Shown here: piece by piece, positions 6,420 to 13,318 of the stretch
Layout of the letters: every line of letters starts with the position of its first letter
Position numbering within the stretch: the first letter of the stretch is position 1
Position numbers and translations under genes: made by a program
Origin: QHWK01 sp035315685
GTDB lineage: Bacteria; Acidobacteriota; Vicinamibacteria; Vicinamibacterales; CAVVIG01
NCBI GenBank assembly: GCA_035315685.1
Contig: DATFXR010000103.1
Coordinates: 1-15,726, forward strand
Length of the DNA: 15,726 bases
Direction of reading: 5' to 3'
The notes under the pieces: model-generated
Seen by the model: the letters and a program-made list of their open reading frames with translations, nothing else
The model's database searches: none
What the model was told of the DNA's origin: nothing

Positions 6420-7169
6420 ATGGCGGTCACTCGCGCAACTTACGTCGATCGGATGCTCAGACCGCTTCATCGCTGGGTGTGGGCCGATTCGGATCGCCGC
6501 GTCCGCAAGCTGCTCGCCTTCGCGGAAGTCGAGACCGACGGCGGCCGCGACATTCTGCGGGCCGCCGAAGTCACCCCAGATCCGCTGCTGCGGCGTCTCT
6601 ATCTGGAGCACGCGATCGACGAACTGCGGCACGGCGATCTGTTCCGCGAGCGCGGCTCGGCGCTGCTGCGCACACGTGCCTCCGGCGCGACCACCTTGTT
6701 CAACGGCACACCGCTGCCGGGCGGTCACGGACTCGACGACCTGCGCATCGACGGCGAGCCTGATTACCGTCTCCTCGCGTTCCTCCACGTCGCGGAGAAG
6801 TCGGCGGCGGGCCGGTTCACGATCTATCGGGACGTCGTGCAGGACGATCCGCCGACATGTGCGATCTTCGAGCAGGTGCTGCGCGACGAAGTCTTCCACA
6901 TGAACTACACCTACACTCAGCTCGCACGGATCGCGCCGGAATCGCACCGGCCGCACGTGTGGCGCGCGCGCGCGACCCGGCTGTGGAACCGATATCTGCG
7001 TCTGGCGGCCGGCGTCGCGGCGGTGATCGGCGGGCTGGTGCTGACGATCATCTACTTCGTCGTGCTGCCGCCGTTCGCGTGGTTCGCGAAACGGGCGAGC
7101 CGCCGCGAGCATGCGGGATGGACCGCGATCGCAGACGGCAGCGATCAATCGCTCACCAGCCAGTACTGA
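6420..7169 (+). CDS. Membrane-anchored ferritin-like diiron protein
   Basis: 249 residues. The spacing of acidic and histidine residues is that of a ferritin-like four-helix bundle with a carboxylate-bridged diiron site: Glu38 (or Glu36) on helix 1, Glu68-x-x-His71 (DELRH) on helix 2, Glu126 (VAEKSA) on helix 3, and Glu157-x-x-His160 (RDEVFH) on helix 4. Residues about 194-220 form a strongly hydrophobic helix (AAVIGGLVLTIIYFVVLPP) flanked by Arg/Lys, so the domain is tethered to the membrane. I infer an oxidase or iron/oxygen-handling role; the substrate is unknown. The ATG at 6420 has GGAG at 6409-6412; the same frame extends upstream to 5961, but that part is antisense to the neighbouring gene. 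The stop lies 1 bp before the carbamoyltransferase start, so the genes are almost certainly cotranscribed and probably translationally coupled. Confidence 0.82.
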   Translation: MAVTRATYVDRMLRPLHRWVWADSDRRVRKLLAFAEVETDGGRDILRAAEVTPDPLLRRLYLEHAIDELRHGDLFRERGSALLRTRASGATTLFNGTPLPGGHGLDDLRIDGEPDYRLLAFLHVAEKSAAGRFTIYRDVVQDDPPTCAIFEQVLRDEVFHMNYTYTQLARIAPESHRPHVWRARATRLWNRYLRLAAGVAAVIGGLVLTIIYFVVLPPFAWFAKRASRREHAGWTAIADGSDQSLTSQY

Positions 7170-7170
7170 C

Positions 7171-8940
7171 GTGAAGATTCTCGGGATCTCAGCGCACTAC
7201 CACGATTCGGCGGCGGCGGTCGTCGTGGACGGCGTGCCGGTGTGTGCGGTGCAGGAAGAGCGGTTGTCGCGCCGGAAGAACGACGCCGGGTTTCCGCTCG
7301 CCGCCATCGACTGGTGCCTCGAGCAGACGGGACTCGATCCGGCCGATCTCGACGCCGTCGTCTTCTACGAGCGCAGCATGCTGAAGTTCGAGCGCATTCT
7401 CACGTCCGCGCTCCGCGCCTTCCCGCGCTCGTGGCAGTCGTTTCCGCAGGCGATCCGGAACTCGCTCGGCGAGAAAGTCTGGGTCCGCGGCATCATCTCG
7501 TCGCAGCTTGGCGTGCCAGCCAGGAAGATCCTGTTCACCAAGCACCACGCAGCGCATGCGGCCACCGCGTTCCTGACCGCACCGACCCGGCGCGCGGCGA
7601 TTCTGACCGCCGACGGCGCCGGCGAGTGGGCGACGCTCACGGTCGGCCACGGAGACCGCCGCGACGGCCGGACCGACCTCACCCTGCTGCGCGAAGTCCG
7701 GTTTCCGCACTCGCTCGGCCTGCTGTATTCGACCTTCACCGCGTATCTCGGCTTCCCGGTGAACGAGGGCGAATACAAAGTGATGGGGCTCGCGGCGTAC
7801 GGGCGGCCGTCGTACGTCGATCGGGTACGAACGCTGATCCGCCGCACGCCGGACGGCGCCTTCACGCTCGATCTCGACTACTTCGATCATCACACCACCG
7901 CGAAGCGATCGTATTCATCACGCTTCGTCGATCTGTTCGGGCCGCCGCGCCACGCCTACGATCCAATCGATCTGAAGACGACGGACGGGCGGCGCTTCGC
8001 GGACTGCGCTGCCAGCGTGCAGCAGGTGCTGGAAGAGACGCTCGTGGACATTGCCAGGGCGCTGCGGCGCGAAACCAGCCTGCCGGATCTCTGTCTCGGC
8101 GGCGGTGTGGCGTTGAACGGCGTTGCGAACGCGCGCATCCTCGCGGAGTCCGGCTTCGAGCGGGTGTTCGTGCCGCCGGCGCCCGGCGACGCAGGCTGTG
8201 CGCTCGGCGCGGCGCTCTACGCGGATCGCGTCTACTTCGGCAATCCCGATCGCGACCTGCCCGATCATCCGTTCTGGGGCCCGTCGGTGGACGCGCACGA
8301 CCTGGCGCGCGCCGCTCGCGAAGACGGCCAGGCGGTCGAAGAGCTCGAGGAGCCGCAGCTGATCGATCGCATCGCCGATGCGCTCGCGTCAGGTCGCATC
8401 GTCGGGTGGATGGACGGCGCGTGCGAGTTCGGCCCGCGCGCGCTCGGGCATCGCAGCATCCTGACCGCGCCGCATTCGAGCGCGATGCGCGATCGGCTCA
8501 ACCGGGACATCAAGTACCGCGAGGAATTCCGGCCGTTCGCGCCGGTCGTGCCCGCCGAGGCGGCCGATCGCTATTTCGACCTGCCGGCCGGCGGCGCCCG
8601 CCTCGCCCGGTTCATGTCCGGCGTCTTTCCGGTTCGCCCCGAGTGGCGATCGCAGCTGGCCGCGGTGACGCACGTGGACGGTTCCGCGCGCGTGCAGGTC
8701 CTGGATCGCGACATGGCGCCGCGCTTGTACACCCTGCTCCAGGCGTACGGGCGGCGCACCGGCCTTCCCGTGCTGCTCAACACGTCGTTCAACGTCGCCG
8801 GCGAGCCGATCGTCAACCGTGCCGTGGAAGGTTATCTGACATTCAGACGCTGCGGCATCGACGCGCTCGTGGCCGGCCCGATCGTGGTCACCAAGCGCGC
8901 CTCGTCTTCAACGACGTCTGTCACGGAGGAGGTCGCGTGA
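7171..8940 (+). CDS. O-carbamoyltransferase, NodU/TobZ family
   Basis: 589-residue enzyme of the family that makes carbamoyl-adenylate from carbamoyl phosphate and ATP and transfers the carbamoyl group to a hydroxyl of a sugar or natural product. It starts MKILGISAHYHDSAA, the usual N-terminus. The Kae1-like domain has the metal-binding HxxxH at His125/His129 (KHHAAHAATAF), an ADGAGEWATLT strand, and EYKVMGLAAYG. The likely third metal ligand is Asp340 (PAPGDAGCALGAAL). The C-terminal region has CEFGPRALGHRSIL (418-431), YREEFRPFAPVVP, and the conserved LLNTSFNVAGEPIV (535-548). Length and motifs are complete, so it should be active. The start is a GTG at 7171 with no Shine-Dalgarno, 1 bp after the ferritin-like stop, which suggests coupling. 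It overlaps the DUF5989 gene by 4 bp. The acceptor is unknown. Confidence 0.95.
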   Translation: MKILGISAHYHDSAAAVVVDGVPVCAVQEERLSRRKNDAGFPLAAIDWCLEQTGLDPADLDAVVFYERSMLKFERILTSALRAFPRSWQSFPQAIRNSLGEKVWVRGIISSQLGVPARKILFTKHHAAHAATAFLTAPTRRAAILTADGAGEWATLTVGHGDRRDGRTDLTLLREVRFPHSLGLLYSTFTAYLGFPVNEGEYKVMGLAAYGRPSYVDRVRTLIRRTPDGAFTLDLDYFDHHTTAKRSYSSRFVDLFGPPRHAYDPIDLKTTDGRRFADCAASVQQVLEETLVDIARALRRETSLPDLCLGGGVALNGVANARILAESGFERVFVPPAPGDAGCALGAALYADRVYFGNPDRDLPDHPFWGPSVDAHDLARAAREDGQAVEELEEPQLIDRIADALASGRIVGWMDGACEFGPRALGHRSILTAPHSSAMRDRLNRDIKYREEFRPFAPVVPAEAADRYFDLPAGGARLARFMSGVFPVRPEWRSQLAAVTHVDGSARVQVLDRDMAPRLYTLLQAYGRRTGLPVLLNTSFNVAGEPIVNRAVEGYLTFRRCGIDALVAGPIVVTKRASSSTTSVTEEVA

Positions 8941-9149
8941 TCAAGAGAATCGGCGGCACGCGGCGCCGGCTGATCATGCTCGGAACGGCCGGCGGGTCGA
9001 TCGTGGATCTCGCGCGGGGTCTCTGGCGCAGCGACTCCGGCCAACGCTGGCTCCTGCCGCTCGCGGTCTTTCTCTGCGTGTTCGGCCTGGTGCTGATCCT
9101 CGCGACGACGGTCGAGGCGCTTGCGCCGTTCATTTACGCGATCTTCTGA
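8937..9149 (+). CDS. DUF5989 small membrane protein
   Basis: 70-residue protein with one transmembrane helix near the C-terminus (LLPLAVFLCVFGLVLILATTV) ending in ALAPFIYAIF. This is the signature of the DUF5989 family, small proteins typically encoded next to NodU-type carbamoyltransferases, often with SxtJ. Its molecular role is unknown; a membrane partner or anchor for the carbamoyltransferase is a reasonable guess. The GTG start at 8937 overlaps the upstream TGA as GTGA and has a strong GGAGGAGG Shine-Dalgarno at about 8925-8932. This supports the longer, basic N-terminus (IKRIGGTRRR) over the internal ATG at 8976. Typical members are near 50 residues, so this one has an N-terminal extension of about 20. 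Confidence 0.85.
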   Translation: MIKRIGGTRRRLIMLGTAGGSIVDLARGLWRSDSGQRWLLPLAVFLCVFGLVLILATTVEALAPFIYAIF

Positions 9150-9163
9150 CGATCCGGTGTCGC

Positions 9164-10198
9164 ATGGAGCGGGCGCGCGACCTGCTCGCTTGTCCGGGGT
9201 GCGCGGGAGCGCTCGCCGCCGATTGGTCCTGTCCTGGGTGCGGCGCGCGGTTCGACGCGGCTGACGGCATTCCGAATCTGCGGCTGCCCGGCAACGACGC
9301 CACCGAGGTCGTCCGGCGCTTTTACGGACAGGCGCCGTTCCCTGCGTATCGGCCGCACGAGACGCTGCAACGGTTGCGCGCGCGCGCCGATCAGAGCGTG
9401 TTCGCCCGGTTGCTCGATCAGGCGATCCCGTCCGACGCGCGGATCGTGGACGTCGGCTGCGGGACCGGGCAGATGTGCCTCTATCTCGCGCGTGCGGATC
9501 GGGTTGTCGTGGGCGCCGATCTCACGCGCGCGTCGCTGCTCCTCGGCGCGGCAGCCGCCCGGCGGTTTGCGATCGACGGCGTGCAATTCGTCGAGACCGA
9601 CCTTCATCGCCCGGGGTTGAGGAACGGTGCGTTCGATCTCGTGTACTCATCAGGCGTGCTCCACCACACACCCGATCCGTCGGCGTCGTTCGTGCAACTG
9701 GTCCGGCTGGCACGGCCCGGCGGGATCATCGTCGTCGGCGTCTACAACGCCTTCGCGCGCCTGCCGCTCCGCCTCCGGCGGTTCATCGCGCGCCTCTCGG
9801 GTTTCCGTCTCGTCCTGTTCGATCCAGTGCTGCGCGATCGCGACGACGAACCGGCCCGCCGCGAGGCCTGGCTGCGTGATCAGTATCAGCATCCCGAGGA
9901 ACATTGCCACACGCTCGGCGAAGTTCAGCACTGGTTCGCGACCAACGGGGTCGAGTACCTGCGTTCGTACCCCAGCGCCGTGCTCGGCGAAGAACCCGGC
10001 GCCTTGTTCGAGCGCGCGACCGACAACTGGCGGCCGGAAGGGTGGCTCGCGCAACTCGGATGGATGCGCACGCTCGGACGCGAAGGCGGATTGTTCTACA
10101 CGGTGGGTCGAAGACGGACGCTGGGGACTGGAAGCCATGGGCTGGAAGCTCGGGTGAACGCTCAACTGATCTCTCGAGCAGCCCAACCACGGGAGTAG
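9164..10198 (+). CDS. Zinc-ribbon SAM-dependent methyltransferase
   Basis: 344 residues in two parts. The N-terminus is a zinc ribbon (Trm112-like) with CPGC pairs at Cys10/Cys13 and Cys23/Cys26. A class I methyltransferase domain follows: motif I IVDVGCGTGQ (94-103), Asp119 (VVGADL) as the likely ribose-binding acid, and motif II FDLVYSSGVLHHTPDP (157-172). It is probably a small-molecule or glycoconjugate methyltransferase; the acceptor cannot be read. It starts 14 bp after the DUF5989 stop and belongs to the same transcription unit. No strong Shine-Dalgarno precedes the ATG at 9164. The last 25 or so residues (after GRRR, about 318) are low-complexity, encoded by a degenerate heptamer repeat, and are likely not part of the fold. 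Confidence 0.88.
   Translation: MERARDLLACPGCAGALAADWSCPGCGARFDAADGIPNLRLPGNDATEVVRRFYGQAPFPAYRPHETLQRLRARADQSVFARLLDQAIPSDARIVDVGCGTGQMCLYLARADRVVVGADLTRASLLLGAAAARRFAIDGVQFVETDLHRPGLRNGAFDLVYSSGVLHHTPDPSASFVQLVRLARPGGIIVVGVYNAFARLPLRLRRFIARLSGFRLVLFDPVLRDRDDEPARREAWLRDQYQHPEEHCHTLGEVQHWFATNGVEYLRSYPSAVLGEEPGALFERATDNWRPEGWLAQLGWMRTLGREGGLFYTVGRRRTLGTGSHGLEARVNAQLISRAAQPRE
10121..10155. repeat. Degenerate heptamer repeat at the methyltransferase 3' end
   Basis: The stretch divides into five 7-bp units beginning at 10121: CTGGGGA, CTGGAAG, CCATGGG, CTGGAAG, CTCGGGT. CTGGAAGC recurs exactly 14 bp apart. Periodicity and composition resemble the GGGGCTA repeat at 3938-3970. Here too it sits in the coding end of a gene and adds a low-complexity tail. 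Confidence 0.45.
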
Positions 10199-10231
10199 CA
10201 CGAAGCCACGCCGGTCGGCGGCGCGGTCCAC

Positions 10232-10254
10232 TAGAATGGCGGCCTTCTGCCATT
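10232..10254 (+). promoter_or_regulatory. Possible -10 box and small inverted repeat before the 485-aa gene
   Basis: TAGAAT at 10232-10237 resembles a -10 box. It overlaps a perfect 6-bp inverted repeat, AATGGC (10235-10240) and GCCATT (10249-10254), with an 8-nt loop. A GAGGG ribosome-binding site lies at 10258-10262, before the ATG at 10267. No clear -35 hexamer is visible. It could be an operator or leader hairpin; weak. Confidence 0.25.
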
Positions 10255-10266
10255 CACGAGGGCCTC

Positions 10267-11724
10267 ATGAGTGACACGCACGATCCCGCTACCAGGCATC
10301 CCGGTCTCACCGCTCTGTTCCACTACCCGCTGATGTCTGCGATCGCAGAGCGGCGCAGCCGCCGCGTCTGCCGCGGGACGTCGATCGACGGCGGCGAGCT
10401 GAGTCATCAGAGTACCAACGCGCCGGCACCGTTGAGCGCGCTCGAAGAAGCGGTGCTCGTGGTCACCACCGGCCTGAACGGTTTCCTGATGCACGACGGA
10501 CCGGTGGGTGGCGGCGGCGAGCTGGGCACAGGCTCGTACTTCATGCAGCCGCGCGGCCGCACGGCAGGCAGTCCCGACAACACGCAGCCGACGTCCTTCT
10601 TCCTCGTCAACGACACCGGCGTCTTCCTGATCAAGAAGCTCACCAAGCAAGAGGCGCTGCAGTTCCTGAAAGACGTGCCGCCGCGCTGGGCGGACTGGTC
10701 GGAAGGCGACTGGCTGGCGGCGTCGCAGGCGGTCACGCAGAAGGTCTTCAACGAGCGTCTCCAGTTCCCGCGGCAGTTCCCGTACTACCACATGTGGAAC
10801 AAGGCGCTCTCGAACCGGCCGGGCACCACGATGCTCCTGCCGATCGTGGACATGACGCGCAGCTTCATCAGCGTCGTGTTGAACATCCTGTCGGAACCCG
10901 AGGCCGAGCGCGCGCTGTTTCTCGACGACTGGCAGCCGTTCGAGCCACAGACACCCGCGGACCTCGGCGCGTGGCTCGCGGCCGGACTCGGATTGCTCCC
11001 CGATCGGATTCCCTATCAGCCGGTCGGCGGGGTCGAGTGGGCGCAGAGCGGCACGGTCAACCCGAAGATCAGAGTGCCCCTTGGCTTCGCGCACACGTTT
11101 CAGGTGGACTACGAAGCGATTCTGCTGCTCCAGAATCTCGTGCTCACCGGACAGGCGATCGGTCTCGGTGGATGGCTGCATGCCTGCACGCCGGCGCCGC
11201 TGATCTACGAGCGCGATCCTGGCAACGGGATCTTCGGCCTCGGATTCCGCATGCACAAGCCGGACAAGGAGTGGGGACGCTGGCCGCCGGTGCCTTCGAC
11301 GCTGCCCAACCCGGTCGGGCTCGACGGGATCATCCAGGCACTGTGCCCGCCGTACATGTCGATGAACGAGGCGGTCGATCGCGTGCTCGACGAGAAATTC
11401 GGGAACCAGGGCACCTATCGCGACGTGGCGCAGTTCGCGCGTGCCTATCGAAGCGTCGCGGACGCCGAAGCCTACCTGCAGCGTGCGCAACAGTACTCGG
11501 CGAAGACCATCGAGTACATGAAAGTGCTGTGCAACTACATCTACGACACCTACGGCCGCTTCCCCGCGCACGTCGACGCGTTGCATCTGCCGGGCGTATG
11601 GATGCAGTTCTCGCACCTGGAACTCGAGTACTACGAGAAGTATTTCGACCCGGCGCTCTATAGCCGGCAGGCTGCCCACGAAAGCATCTGGGGCAATCAC
11701 ACGGGGGACGGGACGGCTCCCTGA
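10267..11724 (+). CDS. Large protein of unknown function, faint nitroreductase-like N-terminus
   Basis: 485 residues without signal peptide or membrane segment, hence probably cytoplasmic. I cannot name a family. The N-terminus (HYPLMSAIAERRSRRVCRGTS at about 18-38, then LSALEEAVLVVTTGLNGF) recalls the Arg-rich substrate/FMN loop and following helix of nitroreductase or SagB-like oxidoreductases. Similarity is slight and the rest does not match anything I know. Later segments are rich in Trp, Tyr and Pro, e.g. WSEGDWLAA, FPYYHMWNKAL, PLIYERDPGNGIFGLGFRMHKP and HLELEYYEKYFDP, as in a globular enzyme. The ATG at 10267 has GAGGG 4 nt upstream. It follows the methyltransferase by 68 bp on the same strand; it may be cotranscribed or have its own weak promoter. 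Codon use matches its neighbours. Confidence 0.75.
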   Translation: MSDTHDPATRHPGLTALFHYPLMSAIAERRSRRVCRGTSIDGGELSHQSTNAPAPLSALEEAVLVVTTGLNGFLMHDGPVGGGGELGTGSYFMQPRGRTAGSPDNTQPTSFFLVNDTGVFLIKKLTKQEALQFLKDVPPRWADWSEGDWLAASQAVTQKVFNERLQFPRQFPYYHMWNKALSNRPGTTMLLPIVDMTRSFISVVLNILSEPEAERALFLDDWQPFEPQTPADLGAWLAAGLGLLPDRIPYQPVGGVEWAQSGTVNPKIRVPLGFAHTFQVDYEAILLLQNLVLTGQAIGLGGWLHACTPAPLIYERDPGNGIFGLGFRMHKPDKEWGRWPPVPSTLPNPVGLDGIIQALCPPYMSMNEAVDRVLDEKFGNQGTYRDVAQFARAYRSVADAEAYLQRAQQYSAKTIEYMKVLCNYIYDTYGRFPAHVDALHLPGVWMQFSHLELEYYEKYFDPALYSRQAAHESIWGNHTGDGTAP

Positions 11725-11758
11725 GGCCGCGGACAGCGGGAACGACGACGAGGTATTT

Positions 11759-11799
11759 CCTTCGCGATCTTCGTGTCGCTTGGTGTTCTTCGTGGTTAC
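11759..11799. repeat. Degraded single arm of the CACGAAGA repeat family
   Basis: On the minus strand this reads CCACGAAGAACACCAAG followed by CGACACGAAGATCGCGAAG, the same iterated CACGAAG(A) units as the inverted repeat at 5251-5316. No opposite arm is seen. Like that element, it lies in a convergent intergenic space (genes end at 11724 and 11801). Confidence 0.5.
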
Positions 11800-11800
11800 G

Positions 11801-12523
11801 TCAGCGGCCGTACTCGTCGCGCCGCCGCACCCAGTACGGTCCGCGACCATCTTCGTCGCGGCCTTTCGGAACCAGATCGAGGTAGTGGTAGTGCAGGTTC
11901 AGTTTGTCGTTGCCGCGGTCGTAGCAGGAGTAGGTGTGGAACACGGCGCCGGACTGATCCTGGTAGAAGATGCTGTGGCCTTCCCGCTCGGGGGCACCGG
12001 GATCGCGGAGCGTGAAGTTGTACAGCGCGCGCTTCGACGCCATCTCCTCCGGCGTAAACGAGGCCTGATAGTCGAAGTTGAAGTCCGAGCCGCCGGACGA
12101 CAGCCACTTGAAACGCCACCCCATGCGCGTCTGGTACGCCCGCAGCGTGTCGTACGGCGCCCGCGAGACGACCACCATGGTCACGTCCCGCTGGTGCAGA
12201 TGCACGCCGATCCCGTCGAAGCCGTCGGCGCGCAGGGAACAGTGCGGGCAGCCGGCGACTTCATCGGGATGGAACATGAAGTGATACACGATGAGTTGAC
12301 TGCGTCCGGCAAAGAGATCGGCGAGCGTCTGTCTACCGGCGGGGCCGTCGAAGACGTACTGCTTGGTCACGAGTTCCCACGGCAGATCGCGCCGCAGCCG
12401 GCTCAACTCGTCACCCTGACGCGTGAACGCCTTCTCCTTTTCCAGCAGTGCCCGTCGCGCCGAGAGCCACTCGTCGTGCGGGACCACCGGATGATCGGCC
12501 AGCGTGTTGTCGGCTGTCGCCAT
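11801..12523 (-). CDS. DUF899 family thioredoxin-like protein
   Basis: 240 residues, full length for DUF899 (COG4312, predicted dithiol-disulfide oxidoreductases with a thioredoxin-like fold). Hallmarks visible are HDEWLSARRALLEKEKAFTR near the N-terminus, the YHFMFHPDE segment, and the CxxC motif GCPHCS (Cys92/Cys95). WLSSGGSDFNFDY and a C-terminal YSCYDRG-to-YHYLDLVPKGRDE region follow. The enzymatic substrate is unknown. The ATG at 12523 is preceded by GGAGG at 9-nt spacing. The gene lies 16 bp downstream of the AHSA1 gene and is the last gene of the ArsR-AHSA1-DUF899 operon. ArsR, AHSA1 and DUF899 genes are often found together, but the biological purpose of the set is not established. 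Confidence 0.92.
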   Translation of the reverse strand: MATADNTLADHPVVPHDEWLSARRALLEKEKAFTRQGDELSRLRRDLPWELVTKQYVFDGPAGRQTLADLFAGRSQLIVYHFMFHPDEVAGCPHCSLRADGFDGIGVHLHQRDVTMVVVSRAPYDTLRAYQTRMGWRFKWLSSGGSDFNFDYQASFTPEEMASKRALYNFTLRDPGAPEREGHSIFYQDQSGAVFHTYSCYDRGNDKLNLHYHYLDLVPKGRDEDGRGPYWVRRRDEYGR

Positions 12524-12539
12524 GTTCGCGAACCTCCAC

Positions 12540-12986
12540 TCATGCCGCCCAGGTCGGCAGGGCGCGTCCCGTTTCGAGCAGCGATTTCAGGCTGGAGAGC
12601 ACGCGCGGCCACCCCTGCGTGATCGCGCGCTCCATGTCCGAGCCGGGCTCCAGTTCATCGTGCGTCACGGTCAAGCGCACCATCCCGGAGAGCGGCTCGA
12701 TCTCGAACGTCACGCGCGAATGCCGGTCGGTGCGCGCGCGGTCCGCGGGATTGGCCCAGGTGATCACCAGACGCCGCGGCGCGCGGGCCTCGATCACCTC
12801 GCCGAGGATCGACACCGTGCGTGCGGCATCGATGCGGCGATGCTCCCAGCCGGCGCCCGCCGTCCAGTCCGACACGTTCTCATGTCCCCAGTACTGCCGT
12901 GTGAACTCACCATCCAGCAGCGCCTTCCACACGGTCTCCGCCGGCGCGGCGATGTAGGTCACGTAGACGAACGTCGACTTAGGCAC
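12540..12986 (-). CDS. AHSA1/SRPBCC domain protein
   Basis: 148 residues of the START/SRPBCC fold, AHSA1-like subfamily (hydrophobic ligand-binding cavity). Evidence is the opening VYVTYIAAPAETVWKALLDGEFTRQYW, then WEHRRI, GEVIEARAPRRLVITW, VTFEIEPLSGMVRLTVTHDEL, and a final Trp-Pro-x-x-Leu helix (GWPRVLSSLKSLLETG). The ligand is unknown. The start is a GTG at 12986 with a strong GGAAGGAG upstream. It overlaps the repressor gene by 8 bp, so translation is probably coupled. Small ArsR repressors cotranscribed with AHSA1 proteins are a recurrent pair, and the SRPBCC protein may sense or handle the small molecule; that is inference. Confidence 0.92.
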   Translation of the reverse strand: MPKSTFVYVTYIAAPAETVWKALLDGEFTRQYWGHENVSDWTAGAGWEHRRIDAARTVSILGEVIEARAPRRLVITWANPADRARTDRHSRVTFEIEPLSGMVRLTVTHDELEPGSDMERAITQGWPRVLSSLKSLLETGRALPTWAA

Positions 12987-13302
12987 TCCGCGCTCCTTCC
13001 AGCCGCCGTTTGAGGTCGCGTATCGCTCGCAGCCGCGATCGCTCGAACTTGCAGATCCAGCGGTCGTAGATTTCCTGGAGCGGCACGGGATTCAGGAAAT
13101 GCAGCTTCTCCCGCCCGCGCCAGGTGATGGCCACCAGGTTGGCGGCCTCGAGGACGCCGAGGTGCTGCGTCACCGCCTGCCGGGTCATGTCGAGGTGCTC
13201 GCACAGCTCGGTCAGGGTCTGGCCGTTGGTCGCATTGAGGCTGTCGAGCAGCAGCCTGCGACTGCGGTCGGCGAGCGCCTTGAAGACCAGGTCGGTGTCC
13301 AT
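12979..13302 (-). CDS. ArsR-family winged-helix repressor
   Basis: 107 residues from the ATG at 13302 (MDTDLVFKALADRSRRLLLDSL). The winged-helix domain has the usual ArsR start (KALADRSRR), helices LTELCEHLDMTRQAVTQHLGVLEAANLV with recognition helix TRQAVTQHLGVLEAA, and a wing at ITWRGREKLHFLN. The ELCEHL cysteine is isolated; no classical ELCVC metal site is present, so a metal-independent regulator of the AHSA1-linked type is more likely. Upstream in-frame ATG (13320) and TTG (13329) codons are rejected because the ATG overlaps the -10 box at 13319-13324 and the TTG lies upstream of it. The resulting leader is only about 10 nt. It heads the operon with the AHSA1 and DUF899 genes and very likely represses it through the palindrome at 13326-13341. 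Confidence 0.9.
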   Translation of the reverse strand: MDTDLVFKALADRSRRLLLDSLNATNGQTLTELCEHLDMTRQAVTQHLGVLEAANLVAITWRGREKLHFLNPVPLQEIYDRWICKFERSRLRAIRDLKRRLEGARSA

Positions 13303-13318
13303 GGGCCGAGCAGCCGGC

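Noticed and set aside
7242..8936. Long plus-strand frame in another phase over the carbamoyltransferase gene
   Set aside because: Only its last part (from 8937) is real, as DUF5989. The rest is an Arg-rich shadow of the carbamoyltransferase.
10231..11850. 539-codon open frame on the minus strand
   Set aside because: It is antisense to the 485-residue gene, with low-complexity Arg/Val/Glu composition and no domain. The plus-strand frame has a ribosome-binding site and globular-protein composition.
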